From: Methylobacterium oryzae
GTDB lineage: Bacteria; Pseudomonadota; Alphaproteobacteria; Rhizobiales; Beijerinckiaceae
Length of the DNA: 64,000 nucleotides
Assembly: GCF_021398735.1 (NCBI RefSeq)
Contig: NZ_CP090349.1
Span: 3,925,001 to 3,989,000 of the forward strand
Direction of reading: 5' to 3'
Shown here: positions 34,242-41,787 of the stretch, one piece after another
Layout: every line of letters begins with the position of its first letter
Numbering within the stretch: the first letter of the stretch is position 1
Program-made: the position numbers and the translations under genes
Notes under the pieces: model-generated
The model's database searches: none
What the model was told of the DNA's origin: nothing
Seen by the model: the letters and a program-made list of their open reading frames with translations, nothing else

Positions 34242-35744
34242 CTAGCGCGGTCCGCCGCCGGCCTCGCGGCCGACGCCGCGCCGGCTGCGCAGGGCCCGCA
34301 CGACGGGATTGAGGAGGCCGTAGCGGGCACGCATCACTAGGTGGGCCGTCCGGCCGAGCGAGAGGGCGTTGCGCGGCGCCGCCGCCCGGGCCGCGCTGAG
34401 GCGGTCGAGGAGCTGTTCCGGCGTGCACGGCTTCATCGCCACCGGGTCGAGGTAGCGCGCGTAGAGGATCATGGCGCCGGCCACCAGCTCATCGAGGCTC
34501 AGCCGGCGGCCGCGGTCGGCGCCCGGCGCGAGATCCTCCGACAGGCCCCAGCCGGAGTAGAACGGCCGGCCGTGGGTCGCCACGGTGAGGCCGCGGATCA
34601 GGGCCTCGAACCCGGCGAGGGACGTCATGGTCTCGACGTGATGCACCCGGTCGAGGAGGTCGACGATGCTGATGCCGCCCACGATCCGGTCGGCCAGGGT
34701 CAGGGCCTCCGCCTCCGGGATGATGCCGGGCCGGAAGCCGGCCTCCACGTCGGGATGCGGCTTGTAGAGCAGGAACGCGTCCGGGTTGCGCCGCCGCGCC
34801 GCCTCCAGCAGCGCCCGGTTCGAGCGGACCAGCGGCGAGCCGTGGCGCACCGAGGCGTCGTCCTCCACCTGGCCGGGCACGAGGACGATCCGCTGGCCGG
34901 CCGGCCAGTCGAGCGCGGCGGCGTCGAGGCCGACATTGTACTTGCTGAGCCGGCGCGCCACGACCTCCTCGCGCAGGCGCCGCGCCCGGGCGACGAGGTC
35001 CGGGGTGAAGTCGGCCTCGGCGAGCAGCCGCTGCAGGCGGCTCTCCCGGCGCGGGTCGTAGTAGATGCCGAGGTCGTCCACCACGATGGAGGCGCCGGGC
35101 TGCAGGCTGGCGCCGAGCCCCACGGAGCGCAGGAACCCGTCCTCCACGCGGGCCAGCGGCAGGCCGGCCCGCGCGCAGGCTTCCTCGAGCTGACCGGGCG
35201 CCCGCGTCGCCCAGGCGAGGAGGCGGCCGCCGTGGCGCTGTCCCGCGGCGATCGCGGCCTCGGTGGTCATGGTGTGGATCGGCCGTCCGGCGGGGCCCGC
35301 GCCCAGGACGTCGAGGGCGGGCCGCTTCCAGCGCGACATCCCGACATAGACCACCCGCCGGTCGTTCTCGGCAAAGCGCGTGGCGAGCCACGCCACCCGC
35401 TCGGCGCAGGTCGCGCGGTCGATCGGCTCCCCGGTCCAGGGGTCGAGGTAATGGACGCCGCCCTCCCCGCCGAGAGGCGCCCCGTCGAGGGTGATCCGCA
35501 GGGATGCGAAGCCGGACTCCGGCGAGTCGTAGGGGCTCAGGAGCGGCCCGGGCGCGACCACGAGCCGGCGCCGCCCCGTCAGCGCCAGCAGGCGCCCGGC
35601 GAGGCTCCCCGCGCCCCAGGTCGCGCCGACGGCGCCGGGGCGCGCCGGACCGAAGGCGAGGCCCGTCGCGGCCTCGATCTCCGCCCTCAGGCGGCGGATC
35701 GTGCGGCCGGTCGCGTAGAGCGACGGGGTCGGGTCTGCGGGCAT
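34242..35744 (-). CDS. KpsC/RkpJ-like capsule protein with a single glycosyltransferase module
   Basis: The 500-aa protein carries one KpsC-type beta-Kdo transferase module (about residues 120-450): EDGFLRSVGLGA, VVDDLGIYYDPRRESRL, VLVPGQVEDDAS, YKPHPDV, and GRPFYSGWGLSED. Classical KpsC is about 670 aa with two modules; here residues 1-120 replace one module. KpsC and KpsS together build the Kdo linker on the lipid that anchors group 2 capsules. The ATG at 35744 is used; upstream ATGs at 35798 and 35810 are possible. Diverges from the KpsS-like gene. Confidence 0.85.
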   Translation of the reverse strand: MPADPTPSLYATGRTIRRLRAEIEAATGLAFGPARPGAVGATWGAGSLAGRLLALTGRRRLVVAPGPLLSPYDSPESGFASLRITLDGAPLGGEGGVHYLDPWTGEPIDRATCAERVAWLATRFAENDRRVVYVGMSRWKRPALDVLGAGPAGRPIHTMTTEAAIAAGQRHGGRLLAWATRAPGQLEEACARAGLPLARVEDGFLRSVGLGASLQPGASIVVDDLGIYYDPRRESRLQRLLAEADFTPDLVARARRLREEVVARRLSKYNVGLDAAALDWPAGQRIVLVPGQVEDDASVRHGSPLVRSNRALLEAARRRNPDAFLLYKPHPDVEAGFRPGIIPEAEALTLADRIVGGISIVDLLDRVHHVETMTSLAGFEALIRGLTVATHGRPFYSGWGLSEDLAPGADRGRRLSLDELVAGAMILYARYLDPVAMKPCTPEQLLDRLSAARAAAPRNALSLGRTAHLVMRARYGLLNPVVRALRSRRGVGREAGGGPR

Positions 35745-36080
35745 GGTGGGTGCGTCCGGCTCCGGTCGGGTGAGGTGCGGAACAGGCCTGTAGCGCATTT
35801 TCGCCGGCATGGGATGGTGATGCAACGCGGGGACAACCTGAGCGCGCGTCGCCGTCGCCACGTCCTGGAAAGGATTTGGACATATCGTCGCCGCGATTGC
35901 CCGCCTATTCCGGAGGCTAGGCCGCAGACGCGGGACCGTTGCAGACGGGCCACGCCGGCGCGGAAACGCCATGCCGCGGCATGGCTTCGGATTGCGGGCT
36001 CGCCGGGCACCGTGCCACCTCAAGAGTCTCTCGCCAGTTCGGTTCATCCGGCCCAGGGTCAAGGACAGAAGCGCCGCGGA
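35745..36080. other. 336-bp divergent spacer between KpsC-like and KpsS-like genes
   Basis: Presumably holds both promoters. A GTTGCAT copy in minus orientation lies at 35820-35826. The frame of the KpsS-like gene stays open through the spacer but lacks family sequence. Nothing else was recognised. Confidence 0.5.
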
Positions 36081-37388
36081 ATGCAACAGCCCGCCCTCGA
36101 CGCCCTCCGCGACCGCCCCGCGACCTTCCTCTTCCTGCAGGGCATCGCGACGCCGTTCTTCTCCGATCTCGGACAGGCGCTGCGCGCGCGGGGACACTCC
36201 GTCCGGCGCATCAATCTCTGCCCCGGCGACTGGCTGTTCTGGAGCGGCGAGGCCGAGAATTACCGCGGTCGCCGCGAGACCTGGGGCGAGTATCTCGACG
36301 CCTATCTCGACCGCGAGGGCGTGACCGACATCGTGCTGTTCGGCGATTGCCGGCCGTTCCACAAGGCGGCCCGCATGATCGCCGAGTATCGCGGCCTGCG
36401 GGTGCACGTGTTCGAGGAGGGCTATATCCGCCCGAACTGGATCACCTGCGAGCTGGGCGGCGTGAACGGCTTCTCGTCCCTCCCCCGGACGGCCGCCGAG
36501 ATCCGCGCCCTGGCGCGGCGCCTGCCGCAACCCGGCCGGGCGATGCCCTCCACGGGCGACATGGCCCGGCGCAGCGTCTGGGACGTCGGCTACAACCTCG
36601 CCAACGTCCTGTTCCCCTACCTCTTCCCCCATTTCCGCAGCCACCGGCCGACCCATATCGCGGCCGAGTATGCGGGCTGGATCAAGAAGTTCGCCCGCCG
36701 CGCGCATACCCGCCGCGAGGCGGCGCGCTGCGACGAGATCTACCGCGCGGTCGGCTGCGACTACTTCCTGCTGCCGCTGCAGCTCGACAGCGACTACCAG
36801 ATCCGGGTCCACTCGCCGTTCCTCGGCGTCGAGGGCTTCATGGACCGGGTGATCAAGTCCTTCGCGGACGGCTCGTCGGCGCCGACCCGGCTGCTGGTGA
36901 AGCTGCACCCGCTCGACAGCGGCCTGATCAACTGGCGCAAGTTCGCCCGCGCCTCGGCCCGCCGCCACGGCGTCAGCGACCGGCTCGACTTCATCGACGG
37001 CGGCGACCTGCCGGCCCTGATCAAGGGCGCCCGCGGCGTGGTCATCGTCAACTCGACGGTGGGGATGCTGTCCCTGGAGATGGGCTGCCCGACCCACGCG
37101 GTCGGCACCGCGATCTACAACATGGCCGGCCTGACCCATCAGGGCGACCTCGACAGCTTCTGGAAGAATCCGACGCCGCCGGAGACGGACCTGATGGCGG
37201 ATTTCCGCCGCGTGGTCCTGCACCGGACCCAGGTCAACGGCGGCTTCTTCTCCAAGGAGGCGATCGACCGCGCGGTGGCCGGCTCGGTACCGCGGATGGA
37301 GGCCGCCCTCCCCGACGCGATGCTGGCGGCGGCGCGGGCGGTGAGTGAGGCAGCCGAGCGCGACGGCGAGCTCGCGCCGGTCTACTGA
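36081..37388 (+). CDS. KpsS-like capsule polysaccharide biosynthesis protein
   Basis: The 435-aa protein matches the Capsule_synth/KpsS family: FLFLQGIATPFFSDLG at the N-terminus, DIVLFGDCRPFHKAA, HVFEEGYIRPNWITCE, LVKLHPLDSG and NSTVGMLSLEMGCPTH. KpsS adds the first Kdo to phosphatidylglycerol in Escherichia coli group 2 capsules and KpsC extends the linker. The start at 36081 is the first ATG before the conserved FLFLQG. Companion of the divergent KpsC-like gene. Confidence 0.9.
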   Translation: MQQPALDALRDRPATFLFLQGIATPFFSDLGQALRARGHSVRRINLCPGDWLFWSGEAENYRGRRETWGEYLDAYLDREGVTDIVLFGDCRPFHKAARMIAEYRGLRVHVFEEGYIRPNWITCELGGVNGFSSLPRTAAEIRALARRLPQPGRAMPSTGDMARRSVWDVGYNLANVLFPYLFPHFRSHRPTHIAAEYAGWIKKFARRAHTRREAARCDEIYRAVGCDYFLLPLQLDSDYQIRVHSPFLGVEGFMDRVIKSFADGSSAPTRLLVKLHPLDSGLINWRKFARASARRHGVSDRLDFIDGGDLPALIKGARGVVIVNSTVGMLSLEMGCPTHAVGTAIYNMAGLTHQGDLDSFWKNPTPPETDLMADFRRVVLHRTQVNGGFFSKEAIDRAVAGSVPRMEAALPDAMLAAARAVSEAAERDGELAPVY

Positions 37389-37503
37389 CCGGGCTCGCCC
37401 GGCTCCCGGGCCGTCGCCATTCGGCGGCCTTTGAAGCGCGTTTAACCGCCGGTGAGCCGTTCCCGGCCTTGATCTTTCCCCGCGCGGCGGCGTAACCCGC
37501 CCC

Positions 37504-38271
37504 ATGCCCCGCATTCTGATCACCGGCGCGTCGAGCGGCATCGGCGCCGCGCTGGCGCGCCATTACGCGCAAACCGGCGCGAGCCTCATCCTCGTCGGCC
37601 GCAACGCCGAGCGGCTGGAGGCGGTCGCCCGGGACTGCCGCGCCAGCGGCGCCGCCGTCGAGACCGCCCGCCTCGACACCCGCGACCGGGCCGCCACCGT
37701 GGCGCTGGTCCACCGGTCGGATGCCGAGGCCCCCCTCGACCTCGTCATCGCCAACGCGGCGGTGAACGGCGGCAACCAGGAAGGGCAGGTGGAGGCCGAG
37801 GATGTGGCCTTCGAGACCGCCGACATCAATTACACCGGCACGCTCAACGTGATCCTGCCCGCCCTGACGCTGATGCTCCAGCGCGGGCGCGGCCAGATCG
37901 TGCTGCTGTCGTCGCTCGCGGCCTACGCGCCGCTCCAGGACGCGCCAGCCTATAGCGGTGCCAAGGCCGCGCTCGTCGCCCACGGTCTCGCCCTGCGCCA
38001 GAAGGTCGCGCCCCGCGGCGTGAAGGTCAACGTCGTCACCCCGGGCTACGTGAAGACGCCGATGGGCGGCGAGCTCAAGGGTTGGCGGCCGCTCGAGATC
38101 AGCGCCGAGGAGGCGGCCGTGCGGATCGCCAAGGGCATCGCGGCCAACCGCGACGTGATCGCGTTCCCGTTCATCCTCACGGCGCTCGCGCGCACCGTGC
38201 TGCTCCTGCCCGAGAACGTCCGCAAGGCCGGCCTCTACGCCTTCCGTTTCCAGCGCCGGAAGCGGCGCTGA
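37504..38271 (+). CDS. Short-chain dehydrogenase/reductase (RkpH-like position)
   Basis: A 255-aa classical SDR with TGASSGIG at residues 8-15, NAAVNGG, the catalytic Ser (SSLAAYAPL) and Tyr-x-x-x-Lys in YSGAKAA. A C-terminal hydrophobic stretch (VIAFPFILTALARTVLLLPENV) suggests membrane contact, as in 3-ketosphinganine reductases. In rhizobial rkp loci an SDR (RkpH) accompanies RkpG; here it could reduce the aminoketone made by the AONS-type enzyme. That link is inference. Its stop codon overlaps the next start by one base. Confidence 0.85.
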   Translation: MPRILITGASSGIGAALARHYAQTGASLILVGRNAERLEAVARDCRASGAAVETARLDTRDRAATVALVHRSDAEAPLDLVIANAAVNGGNQEGQVEAEDVAFETADINYTGTLNVILPALTLMLQRGRGQIVLLSSLAAYAPLQDAPAYSGAKAALVAHGLALRQKVAPRGVKVNVVTPGYVKTPMGGELKGWRPLEISAEEAAVRIAKGIAANRDVIAFPFILTALARTVLLLPENVRKAGLYAFRFQRRKRR

Positions 38272-39131
38272 TGGCGCGACCCCGGATCGCGCTGTTCGTT
38301 CTGGAGGCACTGCCGAACGCCCGCGCGGTGCGCCGGCTCGTCGCCGATCTCCGGGCCGACATCGCGCTGGTCGGGCTCTCCAACGCCGAGCGGCCGTCGA
38401 GCGGCGGCCTCACTGGGCAGATCCGGCGGCACCTCGCGCGCTCGGGCCCCGGGATTCTGCCCTACCTCGCGGTCAATTTCGGCCTGCCGGACCTGCTGCG
38501 GCCCCTGGCACCCCTGACCCAAGCGGCGTCGGGAAGCGGCGACGCGCCGGAGGCGACGCCGCTCAGGACCCTGTGCCGCCGCCTCGGCGTCCCGACCCTG
38601 ACGGTCGACGACGTCAACGGTCCCGACGTCGCGCGGGCCCTCCGGGACGCGGCGCCGGACCTGATCCTCACCTACCATTTCGACCAGATCCTGAAGCCCG
38701 AGACCATCGGGCTGGCGCGGCTCGGCGGGATCAACGGGCATCCCGGCCTGCTGCCCCGCCACCGGGGCCCGGTGCCGACGATCCACGCGCTGGCCGACGG
38801 GCCCGGGCAGTTCGGCATGACCCTGCACCGGCTGGCCGCCGCGATCGACACCGGCGCGATCCTCGCCCAGGAGGCGCTGGCGCTGCCCGAGGGTACCACC
38901 GCGACCCGGGCCTCGGTGGCGCTCCACGCCCACGGGCGCGGGATGCTCGACCGGTTGCTCGAGGACGTCACCCGGAGCGGAACCCTGCCGGAGGGGCGGT
39001 CCGAGCCCGTTCTGCCCTACTGCCCGTTCCCCGACCGCGCGATGCTGGCCGCGCTGCGCCGCCGCGGCCTTCGCCTGACCGACGGGCAGGATCTTCGGGA
39101 CGCGCTGAGCCTCTCCGCGCGAGCGTCTTAA
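38271..39131 (+). CDS. Formyltransferase-family protein
   Basis: The 286-aa protein has a formyltransferase core: PDLILTYHFDQIL, INGHPGLLPRHRGPVP with catalytic Asn and His, and AIDTGAILAQE with the catalytic Asp. It lacks the C-terminal tRNA-binding domain of methionyl-tRNA formyltransferase, so it is more like sugar N-formyltransferases that use 10-formyl-tetrahydrofolate. Translation is coupled to the SDR (TGATG). In a capsule region it may formylate an amino sugar; substrate unproven. Confidence 0.8.
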   Translation: MARPRIALFVLEALPNARAVRRLVADLRADIALVGLSNAERPSSGGLTGQIRRHLARSGPGILPYLAVNFGLPDLLRPLAPLTQAASGSGDAPEATPLRTLCRRLGVPTLTVDDVNGPDVARALRDAAPDLILTYHFDQILKPETIGLARLGGINGHPGLLPRHRGPVPTIHALADGPGQFGMTLHRLAAAIDTGAILAQEALALPEGTTATRASVALHAHGRGMLDRLLEDVTRSGTLPEGRSEPVLPYCPFPDRAMLAALRRRGLRLTDGQDLRDALSLSARAS

Positions 39132-39142
39132 CCCCCGGTTAA
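39128..39142 (+). promoter_or_regulatory. Perfect CtrA-type box upstream of flgC
   Basis: TTAA, seven bases (CCCCCGG), TTAA matches the full CtrA consensus TTAA-N7-TTAA. It begins inside the stop codon of the formyltransferase gene and ends 51 bp before the flgC ATG. CtrA controls flagellar genes in many alphaproteobacteria, which suits the gene downstream. The same bases form CTTAACC/GGTTAAG, a 7-bp inverted repeat. Confidence 0.6.
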
Positions 39143-39193
39143 GGCTGTTCGGCAAGGATTCGGTCAGATTCTCGCCGTCGACAGGGCCCGCGC

Positions 39194-39604
39194 ATGCCGG
39201 ATACCAGCGCCCTCAACTCGGCCGCTGGCGCCCTGGCCGCCGGCCGGCAGGTGCAGAGCGGGCGGATCCGCGCGATCTCCGAGAACCTCGCCAACGCCGA
39301 TTCGGTCCCGACCACCCCGGGCGGTGCCCCCTACGCCCGCAAGATCGCGGTGTTCGCCCCGGTGGCGGCCGACAGCCCCCGCGACCCGGTCGGCCGGATC
39401 GTCCGCGACACCACCGGCTTCCGCACCCGCTACGACCCGACCAATCCCGGGGCCGACCCGACCGGCTATGTCCGTCTGCCGAACGTCAACGTCGCGGTCG
39501 AATCGGCCGACCTCCAGCGGGTGGTCCGGAACTACGAATTGAGCCTGAGCGCCTCGGCCTCGATCAAGACGCTCGCGCAGGCCACCATCAACCTGATCAG
39601 CTGA
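39194..39604 (+). CDS. flgC: Flagellar basal-body rod protein FlgC, isolated copy
   Basis: The 136-aa protein has the rod-protein N-terminus (ALAAGRQVQSGRIRAISENLANADS) split here by position 12-38, a middle region with GGAPYARKIAVF, and the FlgC C-terminal helix (VNVAVESADLQRVVRNYELS near 100-119). FlgC forms the proximal rod. Length is normal. No flgB, fliE or other flagellar gene is nearby, which is unusual. Its 3' end overlaps the converging permease gene by 8 bp. Confidence 0.85.
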   Translation: MPDTSALNSAAGALAAGRQVQSGRIRAISENLANADSVPTTPGGAPYARKIAVFAPVAADSPRDPVGRIVRDTTGFRTRYDPTNPGADPTGYVRLPNVNVAVESADLQRVVRNYELSLSASASIKTLAQATINLIS

Positions 39605-40985
39605 GCCGGCCGTGCCGCCGGCCGTAGCCGGCGTAGATCGCGAGGCCGATCGCCAGCCAGACCGCGAGGCGGATCCAGGTGTCGGCCGGGAGCGAGGCCA
39701 TCAGCGTCACGCAGGACAGGATCCCCAGTCCGGCGATGAGGGTCACCGCCGGCACGCGGAACGGGCGCGCCCGGTCCGGATCGGTTCGGCGCAGGATCAG
39801 CACCGTCGCGCAGACGAGGCAGAAGGCCAGGAGCGTGCCGATACTGACGATCTCGCCCAGGACGTCGATGGGCACGAGCCCCGCCACGGCCGCCGTGAAC
39901 AGGCCGATCACCAGCTGGCTCGCCACGGGCACCCGCGTCACCGGATGGACCCGGCAGAAGATCCCCGGGAGGAGCCCGTCGCGGGCGATGGCGAAGAAGA
40001 TCCGGCTCTGCCCGTAGAGGGCGGTCAGTGCCGAGGTGGTCAGGCCGATCAGGGCGCCGGCCTTGATGATCGTGGCGAAGCCCGTCAGGCCGATCACGTC
40101 GACCGCCTTGGCGACCGGGTCGGCGACGTTCAGGTCGCGATAGGGCACGAGTCCCGTGAGGACGGCCGCCATGGCCACGTACAGGATCGTGGTGATCAGC
40201 AGCGAGCCGATCAGGCCGACCGGCGCGTCGCGCTGCGGCGCCCGGCACTCGCCCGCGGCCGTCGCCACGGTTTCGAAGCCCACGAAGGCGAAGAACACCA
40301 CCGCGGCGCCGCGGAACACGCCGCTCCAGCCGTAGGCGCCGAAGGTCCCGGCATTCTCCGGCACGAACGGGTGCCAGAGTTCGGGCCGCAGATGGGCCAC
40401 GCCGACACCCACGAAAGCCAGGATGATCGCGACCTTGCAGGCGACCAGCAGGCCGTTGACCAGGGAGGCTTCCGCGGTGGCGCGCATCAGCAGGGCGCTG
40501 AGCAGCAGCACGATCCCGGCCGCCGGGAGGTTGACGAGGCCGCCGGCGCCGGGCGCCCCGGCCAGGGCCGGCGGCAGATGCAGGCCGAACTCCGCCGCGA
40601 GGGACTGCGCGTAGCCCGACCAGCCCACCGCCACGGTCGCCGCGGCCACGGCGAACTCGAGGACGAGGTCCCAGCCGATGATCCAGGCGGGAAGCCGCCC
40701 GAGGCTCGCGCGGGTGTAGGTGTAGGTCGATCCCGGCTCGGGGATCATGGCGGCCAGCTCGGCGTAGCACAGGCCGACGAGGCCGCAGGCGACGCCGCCG
40801 ATCACGAAGGAGAGGCTGAGCGCCGGGCCCGCGTACTGCGCCGCCGCCGTCCCGGTGAGCACGAAGATGCCGGCGCCGATCGTGGCGCCGAGGCCGATGG
40901 CGACGAGGCCCGGCGCGGTGAGGCTCCGGGCGAGTCCGCGCCCCGCGCCCGCCCGTTCACCCGTGGTCACCGCGGACTCCGCCAT
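39597..40985 (-). CDS. APC-family amino acid permease
   Basis: A 462-aa permease with about 12 membrane helices, resembling the cationic amino acid transporter/YfnA branch. The N-terminal GLGATIGAGIFVLTG is the substrate-binding unwound helix of the fold, and FFAFVGFETVATAAGE is the helix-6 signature. It probably imports an amino acid across the inner membrane. The specificity cannot be read. Monocistronic by context. Confidence 0.9.
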   Translation of the reverse strand: MAESAVTTGERAGAGRGLARSLTAPGLVAIGLGATIGAGIFVLTGTAAAQYAGPALSLSFVIGGVACGLVGLCYAELAAMIPEPGSTYTYTRASLGRLPAWIIGWDLVLEFAVAAATVAVGWSGYAQSLAAEFGLHLPPALAGAPGAGGLVNLPAAGIVLLLSALLMRATAEASLVNGLLVACKVAIILAFVGVGVAHLRPELWHPFVPENAGTFGAYGWSGVFRGAAVVFFAFVGFETVATAAGECRAPQRDAPVGLIGSLLITTILYVAMAAVLTGLVPYRDLNVADPVAKAVDVIGLTGFATIIKAGALIGLTTSALTALYGQSRIFFAIARDGLLPGIFCRVHPVTRVPVASQLVIGLFTAAVAGLVPIDVLGEIVSIGTLLAFCLVCATVLILRRTDPDRARPFRVPAVTLIAGLGILSCVTLMASLPADTWIRLAVWLAIGLAIYAGYGRRHGRLS

Positions 40986-41100
40986 CGCGTCCGTTCTCCC
41001 TCGCCCGGATCGTCACCCGGCACTTTTCATGCCCGGACGGTGGCCTCCGCGGAACCGCCCGGACCGGCGCCGCACCGTCCTCATCCCGAGTCGATACAGC

Positions 41101-41787
41101 CTACCGCCGCACCGCGCCCACGGGATCGGGTTCAGGCGCCCCGCCGCGCGCTTCCGGGTCGCCCCCGCCGGGCGGGGACGGTGCGGCGGCGATCATCCGG
41201 GTGTCGGTCCGGAACGCCCGGGCGACGAGGCCGCAGAAGCGGATGAAGGCGCTGCCCTGCGAGGTGATGACGTAGCCGTCACCCGCTCGCGCGACGTTGC
41301 CGGAGGCCTGCTGCTCGGCCAAGCGCCGCTCCATCTGCCGGAACTCGCCGAGATAGACCCGCTCGAACACCGCCCGCGCGCGCTCAGGCGTGAAGCGCTC
41401 CCCGGGATGGGCGGCCATCTGGCCGAGCAGGAACACGCTGATCGACCGGTCGACCGTCACCGGCAGGATCACGAAGGCGCTGAGGTTCAGGGACAGCGAC
41501 AGGACGCAGGCGCCGAGGGCGTCCCGTCGGCGCAATCCCCAGGCCCGGCCGAGCCCGGCCAGCGCCGCCGTGACCGCCAGGGTCAGCAGGAAGGCGACCG
41601 CGAGCAGGATCAGTCCGCGGTAGAACAGGATCGTCACGCCGGACCACAGATCCGTCTGGAACAGCAGCACGAAGCAGGCGAAGCCGACGACGACGGCGCC
41701 GGCCTGCAGCAGCGCCTGGGCGCAGAGCCAGCGCAGGGCCTGCCCGGCGCGCGGGCGGGTGGGTGCCGCGGGACTGGGTTCAGTCAC
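41101..41787 (-). CDS. Membrane protein of unknown function, coupled to a GT-C-like gene
   Basis: A 228-aa protein with about three N-terminal membrane helices, then a soluble C-terminal region (about residues 125-200) ending in a Pro/Gly-rich tail. The C-terminal part (ERARAVFERVYLGEFRQMER, then DGYVITSQGSAFIRF) resembles a small winged-helix-like fold, but I do not recognise the family. The GTG start at 41787 has GGAGG six bases upstream and overlaps the stop of the upstream membrane gene. Confidence 0.75.
   Translation of the reverse strand: MTEPSPAAPTRPRAGQALRWLCAQALLQAGAVVVGFACFVLLFQTDLWSGVTILFYRGLILLAVAFLLTLAVTAALAGLGRAWGLRRRDALGACVLSLSLNLSAFVILPVTVDRSISVFLLGQMAAHPGERFTPERARAVFERVYLGEFRQMERRLAEQQASGNVARAGDGYVITSQGSAFIRFCGLVARAFRTDTRMIAAAPSPPGGGDPEARGGAPEPDPVGAVRR

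Noticed and set aside
38271..39131. Methionyl-tRNA formyltransferase
   Set aside because: The C-terminal tRNA-binding domain is missing and no def gene is adjacent; a small-molecule formyltransferase is more likely.
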